From assembly GCA_964059975.1 (NCBI GenBank), contig CAXKXX010000002.1, forward strand, positions 138,631-202,630: 64,000 nt of DNA, read 5' to 3'. The position numbers and the translations under genes are program-made. The stretch is from CAXKXX01 sp964059975 (GTDB taxonomy: Bacteria; Pseudomonadota; Gammaproteobacteria; Enterobacterales; Enterobacteriaceae). How positions within the stretch are numbered: the stretch's first letter is position 1; each line of letters opens with the position of its first letter. Of the stretch, positions 1 through 9,439 are shown in pieces. Under the pieces are notes generated by a model. It ran no database searches, was not told the origin of the DNA, and saw only the letters and a program-made list of their open reading frames with translations.

Positions 1-444
1 AATTTAGATAAGGTTCCAGAAGATAAGCGCATGTTCATGCGCAACAATGCCGGGGGCCACCTCAACCATAGCTTTTTCTGGAAAAATCTCAAAACCTCTA
101 CTATTTTGTCTGGAGACTTGAGAGCCGCTATCGAGCACGACTTTAATAGTGTTGATCAGTTTAAAGAAGAATTCGAGACAAAGGCAGCCTCCCGTTTTGG
201 TTCAGGCTGGGTTTGGCTCGTACTTCAAGGTGATAAGCTAGCTGTAGTATCTACAGCAAATCAAGATAGCCCGATGATGGGAGAAGCTGTAGTGGACACC
301 TACGGACTTCCAATCATCGCCCTTGACGTATGGGAGCATGCTTACTATCTAAAATATCAGAATAAGCGAGCCGACTACACTAGAGCTTTCTGGAAAGTAG
401 TGAACTGGGACGAGGCTTCAAAGCGCTTCGCAGAAAAGAAATAG
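1..444 (+). CDS. sodA: Superoxide dismutase [Mn], C-terminal part (5' end outside window)
   Basis: Cytosolic dismutase that converts superoxide to hydrogen peroxide and oxygen. The reading frame is open from base 1, so the gene begins upstream of the window; about 147 C-terminal residues are present. Visible family signatures are the NNAGGHLNHSFFW segment with one metal-ligand His, FGSGWVWLVL, the TANQDSP segment with the active-site Gln, and DVWEHAYYLKYQ with the Asp and His ligands. The end VVNWDEASKRFAEKK matches the E. coli SodA tail, so the C-terminus is complete. It may defend against host-derived oxidants. The metal (Mn rather than Fe) is inferred from resemblance to SodA. Confidence 0.95.
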   Translation, partial: NLDKVPEDKRMFMRNNAGGHLNHSFFWKNLKTSTILSGDLRAAIEHDFNSVDQFKEEFETKAASRFGSGWVWLVLQGDKLAVVSTANQDSPMMGEAVVDTYGLPIIALDVWEHAYYLKYQNKRADYTRAFWKVVNWDEASKRFAEKK

Positions 445-1626
445 CTCAGAGTCTGTTTTACAAGAAACTTCTATATTTATAGCCATACTTTTGCGAGATA
501 TAGACTAAAATGCGTCGAGAATACAAATCTCATTCCAGAAACTGCATACTCTTAGCTGTAAGCTATACTAAAAAGTATCAGAATAAGTAAAGTTTTCCGA
601 GAAAACTCATAGAACCATCGATGTAAAGAATGTGCCCTTAATTAATATAGCGTTAAAAATCTTTCAACAATTTTAGTCGTATCAAGTAAAGTTACATCCT
701 AAAAATAAAACATTCTTTATTTAAAGAAGACAAACCCCATCAAAAGCGACACCGATAGTGCATAATTACTCCTTAAGTATGTTCAGAGATCATTATCATA
801 CGCGCACACAATTGAGTTTTTAATACCCCCAACCACCCCTCTCGGTCGGTATCCACGTTTCCGATCGAGCTTTACCATAAAATCTTTAACTTCAAAAAAC
901 AGGCGGGGCCTCGAAAATTAGGTCGTTTTTTGATAGAGTTAGTGCCGTCGGCATACGAAACCCGTCACATGGCTAGCTAGGACCTAAAATGAGGGGATCT
1001 GATAGGGCTCCTCCGAATTTCTAAGAATTGATTTTGCTGGGAGATAGCTAATACACTTTGTAAGCTGATTACGGAAACTATAAAATGATTAAGAGATTCA
1101 CAACTATAAAAACAAGGTTTTAGGTCTTAACTTTGTCATCTCCTTTTGGGTAGACTCATAAATTATCAAACGACACTAAGATTTCATGGAAGAGCGGATA
1201 GCCTTTACGAACAGTCTGATCTGTAAAGCAGTCAAACTGTTAGTAAAGGCTATTATTTTGGCTATAAACTTTATTTTGCGAATATTTATCAGGAATGAAG
1301 ATGCTCGACTTAAACGAGATTTTTATAAATTTTTAAAATTATATCGGATGACCCGGTCGATCCTGCTCTCCGGGAAAAACATCAGTGATTAAAATTAAAA
1401 TCAGTGCGTTTCAGACCCATGGTATAACGCGTATATTCTGAACGTACATGTGCGGATGCTTATCAGTATAGATAGGTATCCGCCTTATAAAATTAATTCA
1501 TTTATCTTCTCTGGAAAAGTGTTAATCTTTACATACTCCGCCTGCCTGCCTATCTTGTCTTAAGGAGGCCTAAGATTAAGTAAAATATACTACTTATCTG
1601 CGATATAAGCGTAGCGACTTAACTCA
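445..1626. other. Spacer without a recognisable gene
   Basis: About 1.2 kb between sodA and cysE. One open stretch on the plus strand (1186-1392, 68 codons, Lys/Ile/Leu/Arg-rich) has no family motif I recognise and no clear ribosome binding site, and looks like chance. Relatives would carry trmL or other genes here, but I could not read a fossil of any. Confidence 0.6.
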
Positions 1627-2448
1627 TTAGATTCCGCCGCCGCTCTCAAAATTATACTTTATATCATTAATATACTGATTAGGTTTTGCTGAAGGTGCGA
1701 CACTTGCTGATTGGCTAATAATTCGAGCCGGTACGCCAGCAGCGGTAGTATGTGGAGGGACGTGCCTTAGCACCACAGAGCCGGCTCCGATTTTTGCACC
1801 TTTACCTACTTCAATATTACCAAGAATTTTAGCTCCGGCTCCGATCATAACGCCCTCACGAATTTTAGGATGGCGGTCGCCATTAGTTTTTCCAGTACTT
1901 CCTAAGGTTACTGACTGCAAGATAAAAACATCATTTTCTACGACAGCAGTTTCACCGATTACGACGCCAGTCGCATGATCAATCATTATACCACAGCCAA
2001 TAGTAGCTGCAGGATGAATATCCACGCCGAACGCGATTGAAATTTGATTTTGGATATATATAGCCAAGGCTCGTCGTCCCTGTAGCCACAACCAATGACC
2101 GATACGGTATGCTTGGAGAGCATGAAAACCTTTTAAATAAAGCATCGGCGTGGAGCATTGATCTACCGCTGGATCATGTAGACACACGGCTAAAATATCA
2201 CGTGCGGCTGAGACGATAATTTGTTTATCGGACAGGTAAGCATCTTCTACTACTTCACGTACCGCAATAGCCGGTATAATCGAATTAGCTAGCTTGTTAG
2301 CAAGAATATAGCTAAGTGCATTTCCTAGCTTTTCGTGCTTAAGCAGTGTAGCATGAAAAAAGCTAGCTAGCATTGGTTCATAGTCGGCCAGAGCCCTCGC
2401 TTCTGATTTAATATCATTCCAAATTTGTTCTAACTCTGTAGGCGACAT
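1627..2448 (-). CDS. cysE: Serine O-acetyltransferase
   Basis: First step of cysteine synthesis: acetyl-CoA plus L-serine gives O-acetylserine. Length is 273 residues from the ATG at 2448, the same as E. coli CysE; a GTG one codon upstream is also in frame. The N-terminal helical domain (about 1-140) is followed by a left-handed beta-helix of hexapeptide repeats. The catalytic Asp-His pair lies in IMIDHATG, and the acetyl-CoA region includes GDRHPKIREGVMIGAGAKIL. It is the last gene of the yibN-secB-gpsA-cysE block, 112 bp after gpsA. It suggests the bacterium still makes cysteine, although the sulfide-fixing enzyme is not in the window. The C-terminal tail that gives feedback inhibition in relatives is present but diverged. 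Confidence 0.97.
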   Translation of the reverse strand: MSPTELEQIWNDIKSEARALADYEPMLASFFHATLLKHEKLGNALSYILANKLANSIIPAIAVREVVEDAYLSDKQIIVSAARDILAVCLHDPAVDQCSTPMLYLKGFHALQAYRIGHWLWLQGRRALAIYIQNQISIAFGVDIHPAATIGCGIMIDHATGVVIGETAVVENDVFILQSVTLGSTGKTNGDRHPKIREGVMIGAGAKILGNIEVGKGAKIGAGSVVLRHVPPHTTAAGVPARIISQSASVAPSAKPNQYINDIKYNFESGGGI

Positions 2449-2563
2449 CACATTCCTCTCTGCCTTACCTAACAGGCCTACTCACCTTAGTATGGTGCAG
2501 TCGTGGCCTCGATCTTAATTGCCAGAGATCTAAAAATGGTGCTCTAGCATGGTATTTTATAGG

Positions 2564-3583
2564 TTATACGCTTCGCTTTTCTCCTTTACTAGCGCGCCCT
2601 AAGAGATTTAATGCCGCTTCATGCACATCTTTGTTGCAGTACAATACCTGGTAAATCTGTTCAGTGATTGGCATTTCTATATCGTGAGTTTGCGCTAATT
2701 TCAACACCTCTTTAGTATTTAGATAGCCTTCAACCACTTGTTCGATACTAGATAACGCTACTTGCACAGTTTTACCTTGACCTAATATCATTCCGAAGCG
2801 CCGGTTGCGAGATTGATTATCAGTGCAACTTAACACCAGATCACCCAGTCCTGCCATACCCATAAAGGTTGAGGGATCCGCACCTATAGCACAGCCAAGG
2901 CGGCTCATTTCTGCGACGCCACGTGTAATTAAGGCAGTACGGGCATTAGCACCAAAACCGATTCCATCAGAAATTCCAGCTCCGATAGCCATTACATTCT
3001 TCACTGCACCACCTAACTGCACACCGATAAAATCGGGGTTACTGTATACTCGAAAACTTTTTCCGCAGTGTAATAGTTGTTGCAGATCGTTAGAAAACTG
3101 TTTATCAGTTGCAGCCAATGCAATCGCTGTTGGCATCCCAGCAGCGAGTTCACCGGCAAACGTTGGCCCGGATATGACTGCCAATGGAATGTTTTTCCCC
3201 AGTGCTTCGCGTGCGACGTCTTGGAGTAATCGTCCTGTTTCGGCTTCTAATCCTTTAGTCGCCCACACAACGCGCGCATCTTTGCGTAAATGAGGTCTTA
3301 ATCGATGCAACACATCACCGAATACATGGCTTGGTACAACTACCAGCACATTACGGCTCATTGTCAGCGCACGTGGCAAGTTAGATTCGAGTAATAGTGA
3401 GTCAGGAAAAGGCACTTCGGGTAGGGCAGTCTGATTTCGACGATATTTCTGAAATGTTTGAATTTCCATGGGATTATGTCCCCATAACACTACTGAATGT
3501 CCGTTACGCGCTAGTGTAATAGCGAGCGCGGTTCCATAAGAACCGGAACCAATTATGACCATTGAGGTATCGGTAGTATTCAT
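2564..3583 (-). CDS. gpsA: Glycerol-3-phosphate dehydrogenase [NAD(P)+]
   Basis: Reduces dihydroxyacetone phosphate to sn-glycerol 3-phosphate, the backbone for phospholipids; with pgsA in this window it supports membrane synthesis. It has 339 residues, as in E. coli. The Rossmann loop GSGSYGTALA lies near residues 12-21, and the catalytic Lys sits in GGAVKNVMAIGAG. The C-terminal helical domain holds GLGDLVLSCTDNQSRNRRFG. Its ATG shares one base with the secB stop (TGATG), so the two genes are probably translationally coupled. It appears fully functional. Confidence 0.97.
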   Translation of the reverse strand: MNTTDTSMVIIGSGSYGTALAITLARNGHSVVLWGHNPMEIQTFQKYRRNQTALPEVPFPDSLLLESNLPRALTMSRNVLVVVPSHVFGDVLHRLRPHLRKDARVVWATKGLEAETGRLLQDVAREALGKNIPLAVISGPTFAGELAAGMPTAIALAATDKQFSNDLQQLLHCGKSFRVYSNPDFIGVQLGGAVKNVMAIGAGISDGIGFGANARTALITRGVAEMSRLGCAIGADPSTFMGMAGLGDLVLSCTDNQSRNRRFGMILGQGKTVQVALSSIEQVVEGYLNTKEVLKLAQTHDIEMPITEQIYQVLYCNKDVHEAALNLLGRASKGEKRSV

Positions 3584-4053
3584 CAGGAATCCTGATAATC
3601 TGAGGTAGATTCACCTGCTGATTTCTGTTTTATATAGTTTATAAAAAGTGCCTCAAAATTGACTGGCTCTAGATGTAGCTGAGGGAAAGTAGCAAGAGTT
3701 ATTAAACTAATAATACATTCACGCACATAGGGAAATAGAATATTTAGACGGTATACCTCCAAGAAATACACTAAGTGAGCAGCTTCGATGCCTACCAAGG
3801 AAAATATACCTGCTTGCTGTACTTTAGATAAAAAAGTAGCCTCTGTGCCTAAAAATACAGTTACGGTTACACGTAGTACCACTTCATATACATCATTATC
3901 TAGTTGAGTGGAAACGGTGTCTAGATCAAGCTTAATGTCTGGACGCCATTCTTGATCAAAAAATTTCGGTGCTTTTGGTGCTTCAAAGGACATATCTTTT
4001 GTATAAATACGTTGGATATGGAAAGCTATCTCTGTACTTTTTTGTTTTGACAT
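3583..4053 (-). CDS. secB: Protein-export chaperone SecB
   Basis: Tetrameric cytosolic chaperone that keeps preproteins unfolded and passes them to SecA. It has 156 residues (E. coli 155) when started at the ATG at 4053, which has an AAAGG ribosome binding site and gives MSKQKSTEIAFHIQRIYTKD, matching the E. coli N-terminus. Core segments DISFEAP-like (DMSFEAPKAP), VSTQLDNDVYEVVLRVTV and NILFPYVRECI are kept. The frame stays open for 47 codons upstream of this ATG; that extension is a dead grxC tail, not SecB. The segment corresponding to E. coli AHCLGAYCPN is changed to a less usual sequence. It overlaps gpsA by one base. Confidence 0.95.
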   Translation of the reverse strand: MSKQKSTEIAFHIQRIYTKDMSFEAPKAPKFFDQEWRPDIKLDLDTVSTQLDNDVYEVVLRVTVTVFLGTEATFLSKVQQAGIFSLVGIEAAHLVYFLEVYRLNILFPYVRECIISLITLATFPQLHLEPVNFEALFINYIKQKSAGESTSDYQDS

Positions 4054-4109
4054 GTCTCTAGTACCTTTTATAAACTTATTTTTAGTGTTCAGAAATAGCG
4101 CTTTTCCAC

Positions 4110-4370
4110 TTAACGTACGGATTCTAGAAAACCGGATAGTTGTTAATCTTATGTAATTCACTGTGCTCAGACTCCCGATTACTAAGATTCGCAAGCATCT
4201 GAAGTATGGGTACCTCTCGATCGTCGTTCCAATTACTTCTGCACATCTTTCGTTTTCTTTATCTATCCTAATCTATTTAGGAACACTTCTTTTCTGGCGG
4301 CAGCACTGTACGAAATAAGAAGGACGGGTGGCTTATTTTCTATAAGTCTTAAGCTCAGGCATCAATGTGA
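4110..4370 (-). pseudogene. grxC: Fossil of glutaredoxin 3 gene
   Basis: In E. coli grxC lies between secB and yibN. Translating this interval on the minus strand gives pieces that align in order with GrxC: CCRQKR at the active-site region, then IDKENERCAEVI (E. coli IDGNAAKREEMI), then VIGSLSTVNYIRLTT (E. coli IGGCDDLYALDARGG). Frames change, stops intervene and the CPYC motif is lost, so no glutaredoxin can be made. The last part is in frame with secB. This is a manual alignment from memory of the E. coli protein; boundaries are approximate. Confidence 0.7.
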
Positions 4371-4397
4371 TGCTGCAAATATGCTAAGTAATCATTT

Positions 4398-4826
4398 TCA
4401 GCGTACTAGGGGTAAATTTTCGCTATTCCATCCAGAAATTCCTTCCTTTAATATCACAACATTGCAAAAACCCGATCTACTTAGGCTTCTTGCGGCTTCA
4501 CGTGAAGCAGTACCGTTAGCACATGCTACAATAATTGGATGTGACTTATGTTTTTCTAAATTCTTGAGATTACCGATTTTGATCTCATTGGCTGTTAAAT
4601 TAATAGCGTTAGCTAAGTGACCTTTACTGAAATCATTGAAGCTTCGAGTATCAACTATCATTCCACTTTCTTTTGTAAGTAATCTCATAGCTTCAATTCG
4701 AGAGATCTCTTTTACTCTAGAAAATTTACTCTGTAAGGTTATAACAATCACTGTAATCAGAAGAGCGATCCAGGCTAAAACTAGTATGGGATGCTTGCTA
4801 ACAAATAATGTAATTTTTTGCATCAT
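4398..4826 (-). CDS. yibN: Membrane-anchored rhodanese-domain protein YibN
   Basis: Inner-membrane protein with a single N-terminal transmembrane segment (about residues 9-30, HPILVLAWIALLITVIVITL) and a cytoplasmic rhodanese-like domain. Length is about 142 residues (E. coli 143), ending in NLPLVR where E. coli has NLPLVRGK. The ATG at 4826 matches the E. coli start; an in-frame ATG at 4844 would add six residues. The active-site loop reads CANGTASR, with a cysteine at the rhodanese catalytic position, whereas my recollection of the E. coli protein shows no cysteine there. Its role is not settled; it sits upstream of the export gene secB. Confidence 0.9.
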   Translation of the reverse strand: MMQKITLFVSKHPILVLAWIALLITVIVITLQSKFSRVKEISRIEAMRLLTKESGMIVDTRSFNDFSKGHLANAINLTANEIKIGNLKNLEKHKSHPIIVACANGTASREAARSLSRSGFCNVVILKEGISGWNSENLPLVR

Positions 4827-5054
4827 AGGAGTAATAACTCTCATCAGTTATGGGAATAAGTAAGTTCAGGATCTAGAGTATACTTGTCGAATGCAGCAAA
4901 TGCAGCCAGTAAGCAGGCTCCAATAAAGAAAACCTAGTCTATACTAATAAGAAATACTCATCCTAAAAATATTAAAGACTGTTTAGAGAAATGCAATTTT
5001 AGTATGTGAAAAAGATTAGAGTAAATTTCATAGATGGGGGCACCAGAATAAGAG

Positions 5055-5081
5055 CGCGGAAATTTCATAGAGATTTCCGCG
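5055..5081. repeat. 9-bp GC-rich inverted repeat
   Basis: CGCGGAAAT at 5055-5063 is the exact reverse complement of 5073-5081, with a 9-base loop. There is no T-run on either side, so it is not a typical intrinsic terminator. Confidence 0.6.
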
Positions 5082-6033
5082 GGCGTCTATTGGTTATGAA
5101 ATCATTTCTCTATAAGAGAGCAAAACACTCATGCTACTTATTCTCTCAAAGTTTTAAAGATAATTAAAAGCATATATTTAAGTAGAAAACTAATACTTTG
5201 TACCCCGGATTAAAAGGATTAATTAGCGGAATCGGCTAGGTCTTTTCCCTCTGTCTCTAACTTTAGATTCCGACTAATTCCTCCTTAAGACAATAATTGC
5301 AGATCAAAGCGATATAGGAACGCACTAACGAAAATACAAATTGATGAAATAGAAGAATAGTCGGTATGAATTCAATAGAAAAAGCGTGAGTACCCATTAT
5401 TGCGCTCTCTATTCACAAAGAACGGAAGGGCCCCATTGCTTAGATTAGTAATTAGATTCCTTGATTTCCGGATTAACCCCAGATTGACCGGGAAATATTT
5501 CCCGGTCTGAATTACATGCTCGATCGGAAAAGTAACAATTTTTAATTAGAGTATATTCCTAAAGTGGTGCACTGTTTCTTCTTTTCTTTATACGAAAGCT
5601 TTAAAACAGCTAAGCCGAAGGCGTGAGACACATTAACATATCAAACATGATCTATCTCGCTATACCTACCCTAGGGAGGTACGTTAGAAACGGTAAAGCA
5701 TTGAGAAAGGTTCGTAATAGGTACCCTAAAATCTATTTTTATAAAAATTGATAGGATCTGTCCTTCACGGGGGAAATTAGATGCAGCAATATAATCTAGG
5801 ACATTTCAAAATTAAGAAGGCGATAATGGCGCCCGTAGATCTGAGTTGATAAAAAAGATCAGTATCGCAAACTACAGCCCCATTAAAATATATTCTACCA
5901 ATACGGTAATACCCTACGATAATACTCTATGTGCGGTAATCAGAATAAGGGAAATTACTGATACACTGGACGTCTAAACATAACAGAACGGGTGTTCCTA
6001 TAAAGGACCCCATCATATTAACTATATAAATCT

Positions 6034-6084
6034 TTTGATACATGAGACAAAGTGGATTCTAAGCGATTTGTCTCATGTATCAAA
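6034..6084. repeat. 18-bp perfect inverted repeat
   Basis: 6034-6051 is the exact reverse complement of 6067-6084, with a 15-base loop. It lies in gene-free spacer. The arms contain GATACATGAGACAAA and end in T/A-rich sequence. Confidence 0.85.
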
Positions 6085-7402
6085 TAAGTCGATATTAACC
6101 ATGTTAAGATACTATCTATCAGATAATTCTGATAACCTAGTATTAGCCAGATAATTAAGAGAATTATCATATAAATCAAAATAAAAATTGGTGCTAAAAG
6201 CTACTTTTAATGCGACGATTATTTACTCCTAGCTAAGCTCTCGAAAGAATGAAGATCTGACACCATAGCACTCAAGATCAGGCGGCTGCCATGAGCTAAT
6301 ATGACCACATCTAAAGCTCTCTAGTTAAGATTGACATTTATAAAGATATGGCCACCCAATAGGTGTGCTAGTAGGAGTAAGCAGCAAAATAGAGCAAGTT
6401 TTATATCTAAATTAAGAAATATAGCGACAGGCTCAAATGCTTCATTCACCCTTAGATAGGCAAATCTACTTCAACTACTTTAAAATTCATCTTCTTTATT
6501 TAACTTATTTTTTCAATCTTCGGTCGTATACATTTCGAGACATATTTAATCGTTATTGATGACGTGCCTATCAGCAACATAAAGATGGTGTGTTCAAAAT
6601 TCCAGAGATAACTGTGGTCTCTGTACCCTTCAGCGCGTTTTATTCTCCATTGCTGGCGCTTGGAGCCTATAGCTAAAATCTTGAGGTACTGATAATCTAT
6701 GTATGCATTCGATAAGCATCCCAACCAAGTCAGATGTCTTAAAAATCGATATGACCAGCAAAGATATTCAAAACTATAATCTAAAATTCGGTAAAACCGA
6801 ATCACATGCCTAAAGAATAAATAGCTATATAAGCAGCACCATGAAGCCGCATTTTTCGATATTCCGACAGTCATGCAAGCACTCATAATTCAGTATCTCT
6901 GTTTTCTTTAAAAATTTGACTATTAAAAATATCTGGACTATACGGATGCCCCTAGACAATATCCTGTTCGATAAATCAACAATTTACTGATAAACGAACC
7001 ACAAACCCAATAGATACGCCATAGTATTAAGTGAACAAGTTAGGAGGATGCAAATTTAATAATAGTATAAAGCAATTAAAAGGTAAGTTCTTTAGAAGAA
7101 AAAATTAGTTCAGAGAGGGTAGTATATTCTTAATAATCAGAGGAAATCACCACGTCATACATACAATTTATCGACGCCCAAATTATTTGAAAGATATAAA
7201 TCATAATAAAATAGAAAAATTTCTAATATTATTGTATTTCGGTAATCCTTAAGACACCTCTATTCTATCTGGAAATAATTTTTTTAAAAAATTAACAAAA
7301 GGGATATCGAATTGCTCACGTCATCTTTATATCGAGACATCCAAAAGATTTTCCGCTATTCACATCAGTGCTAATGCTATTTTATGATCAGCAATAATTA
7401 TC

Positions 7403-7435
7403 CCTAGGAAATAGATTGCACCTAGGAAATAGATT
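7403..7435. repeat. Tandem duplication, 15-bp copies, period 18
   Basis: CCTAGGAAATAGATT occurs at 7403-7417 and again at 7421-7435, directly before the hldD ribosome binding site. It could touch the hldD leader, but no binding protein is known. Confidence 0.85.
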
Positions 7436-7449
7436 AATAGGAGCACCCA

Positions 7450-8373
7450 ATGATTATCGTCACCGGCGGAGCTGGCATGATTGGTAGTAATATTATTAAG
7501 GCGCTAAACAAAAAAGGACGCCGAGATATTCTAGTGGTAGATAACCTAAAAAATGGTATTAAATGTGTCAACTTAATTGATCTTGATATCGCCGACTATA
7601 TTGATAAAGAAAGCTTTATTTCCAATATTTTAGTGCGCGATGATCTGGGTGATATCGAGGTAATCTTTCATCAGGGTGCTTGTTCTTCTACTACTGAATG
7701 GGATGGCAAGTACATGATGAGCAATAACTATCAGTATTCTAAATATATTCTTCATTATTGCCTAGATCACGAGATTCCACTTTTGTATGCTTCATCTGCT
7801 GCTATTTATGGTGTCCGAAAAAATTTTATCGAAGATCGTCAGTACGAGGAGCCATTAAACATTTATGGATATTCTAAGTTTTTGTTTGATGAGTATGTGC
7901 GTAAAATTTTGCCTGAGGCAAAATCTCCGATCTGCGGCCTCCGCTATTTTAACGTCTACGGTCAGAGAGAAGGTCACAAAGAGTCTATGGCTAGCGTTGC
8001 GTTTCACATAAATGCGCAGATTAACTGCGGAGACACGGTAAAGCTGTTCGCTGGGAGCGAAAATTTCAAACGCGACTTCATTTGTGCCGATGATGTAGCA
8101 CTAGTTAACTTATGGTTTTGGGAAAACGGTAAATCGGGCATATTTAATTGCGGTACCGGACAAGCGTCAAGCTTCCAGCTGATTGCTGATACGGTGATAG
8201 ATTTCCATCAAAAAGGCAAAATAGAATACATTAATTTCCCGAAAAACCTCATGGGTCGATATCAATCATACACTCAGGCTAATCTAACAAAGCTGCGTGC
8301 CGCCGGATATGATGCACCGTTCAAAACGGTATCCGAGGGGATTACAAAGTATCTAGCTTGGTTAAATTATTAA
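7450..8373 (+). CDS. hldD: ADP-L-glycero-D-manno-heptose 6-epimerase
   Basis: Last step in making the heptose donor for the LPS inner core; its product feeds WaaC and WaaF encoded directly downstream. It has 307 residues (E. coli 310). This is a short-chain dehydrogenase-type Rossmann protein with GGAGMIGSN at residues 6-14, the ACSSTTEWDGKYMM substrate region, and the catalytic Tyr and Lys in IYGYSKFLFDEYV. The start is the ATG after a GGAG ribosome binding site. It heads the hldD-waaF-waaC operon, with 16 bp to the chosen waaF start. Confidence 0.97.
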   Translation: MIIVTGGAGMIGSNIIKALNKKGRRDILVVDNLKNGIKCVNLIDLDIADYIDKESFISNILVRDDLGDIEVIFHQGACSSTTEWDGKYMMSNNYQYSKYILHYCLDHEIPLLYASSAAIYGVRKNFIEDRQYEEPLNIYGYSKFLFDEYVRKILPEAKSPICGLRYFNVYGQREGHKESMASVAFHINAQINCGDTVKLFAGSENFKRDFICADDVALVNLWFWENGKSGIFNCGTGQASSFQLIADTVIDFHQKGKIEYINFPKNLMGRYQSYTQANLTKLRAAGYDAPFKTVSEGITKYLAWLNY

Positions 8374-8389
8374 TTATAATTTGAATAAT

Positions 8390-9439
8390 ATGAAAATATT
8401 AGTAATTGGCCCATCATGGATCGGAGACATGATGATGTCTCATAGTCTTTATCGTACGTTAAAAGTTGAATATTCATCTATAGAAATTGACGTAATGGCA
8501 GTCGACTGGTGTCGTCCGTTACTAGCACGAATGCCCGAAATTCATAAGGCACTACCTATGCCACTAAGTCATGGAAGGTTGGCCATATGCAAACGCTTAC
8601 ATCTCGCGCATATAATACGCGCTAACCAGTATGATCAGGCCTATATATTGCCTAATTCTTTCAAATCTGCACTAGTGCCTTTTTTCGCTAATATTCCAAA
8701 GCGTACTGGTTGGCGCGGTGAAATGCGTTATTATCTGCTAAACGATATCCGCATTCTTGATCAGGCCGCTTTTCCTTTGATGATACAGCGCTACGTAGCA
8801 TTGGCTTATGACAAGGAGCGCATACAAGGTGCAGGAGATCTACCGCAACCACTGTTATGGCCACATATTAAGGTCAGCAAAAAAGAGATCTCTAAAACTA
8901 CTAGATATTTTAATGTGAGAAAAATACGTCCGATGATCGGTCTTTTCCCTGGAGCAGAATTTGGCCGGGCAAAGTGTTGGCCCCACTATCACTATGCTAC
9001 ATTAGCAGAAAGATTAATTAGACTAGGCTATCAAATCCTCTTGCTTGGTTCTAAAAAAGACCATGAAGTTGGAGCCAAGATTCATATAACATTACCAATA
9101 GCTTTATCTGATTATTGCATTAATCTAACAGGGAAAACTCAGCTGGAAGAAGCCGTGGTTTTAATTGCCGCGTGCCAGGGGGTAGTGAGTAACGATTCTG
9201 GTTTGATGCACATTGCAGCCGCATTGATTAAACCTATGATAGCCCTATACGGCCCTAGCACACCAGACTTTACTCCGCCGCTATCTCATAAAGCTAGAGT
9301 TATCCGTTTAATTACTGGCCACCAGAAGGTTCGTCAGGGCAATGCCGATCAGGGTTACTCTCAAAGTCTCATCGATATTCAGCCAGATCAGGTTTTAAAG
9401 GAGTTAAAACTGTTACTAGATTCTCAGGAGGAAGGCTGA
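8390..9439 (+). CDS. waaF: ADP-heptose:LPS heptosyltransferase II
   Basis: Family 9 glycosyltransferase that adds the second heptose to the LPS inner core at the cytoplasmic face. From the ATG at 8390 it has 349 residues (E. coli 348) and begins MKILVIGPSWIGDMMMS like the E. coli protein. An in-frame TTG at 8381 would add three residues; no strong ribosome binding site decides between them. Family signatures are LPNSFKSALVPFF, RTGWRGEMRYYLLND, FPGAEFGRAK and NDSGLMHIAAAL. Its TGA shares a base with the waaC ATG, so the genes are probably coupled. Confidence 0.96.
   Translation: MKILVIGPSWIGDMMMSHSLYRTLKVEYSSIEIDVMAVDWCRPLLARMPEIHKALPMPLSHGRLAICKRLHLAHIIRANQYDQAYILPNSFKSALVPFFANIPKRTGWRGEMRYYLLNDIRILDQAAFPLMIQRYVALAYDKERIQGAGDLPQPLLWPHIKVSKKEISKTTRYFNVRKIRPMIGLFPGAEFGRAKCWPHYHYATLAERLIRLGYQILLLGSKKDHEVGAKIHITLPIALSDYCINLTGKTQLEEAVVLIAACQGVVSNDSGLMHIAAALIKPMIALYGPSTPDFTPPLSHKARVIRLITGHQKVRQGNADQGYSQSLIDIQPDQVLKELKLLLDSQEEG

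Larger units (their letters stand above)
4827..7449. other. Long gene-free spacer
   Basis: About 2.6 kb where E. coli carries gpmM, envC, yibQ, yibD/waaH, tdh and kbl. None is intact. A 128-codon open stretch on the minus strand (6500-6886) is rich in Cys, Tyr and Trp and has no clear motif. Its middle (IDYQYLKI ... KRQQWRIKR) resembles the tail of YibD/WaaH only weakly. In AT-rich spacer of this total size one chance ORF of this length would not be surprising. Two inverted repeats are listed separately. Confidence 0.6.

Noticed and set aside
1186..1392. 68-codon open frame as a small protein gene
   Set aside because: AT-rich, no recognisable family, no clear start signal; likely chance.
2823..3293. 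156-codon ORF opposite gpsA
   Set aside because: Shadow of gpsA on the other strand; proline/alanine-rich composition is typical of antisense frames.
6500..6886. 128-codon open frame on the minus strand as a novel Cys/Tyr/Trp-rich gene
   Set aside because: No ribosome binding site, no motif, odd composition, and an ORF of this length is expected about once by chance in this much AT-rich spacer. Weak similarity to YibD is not enough.
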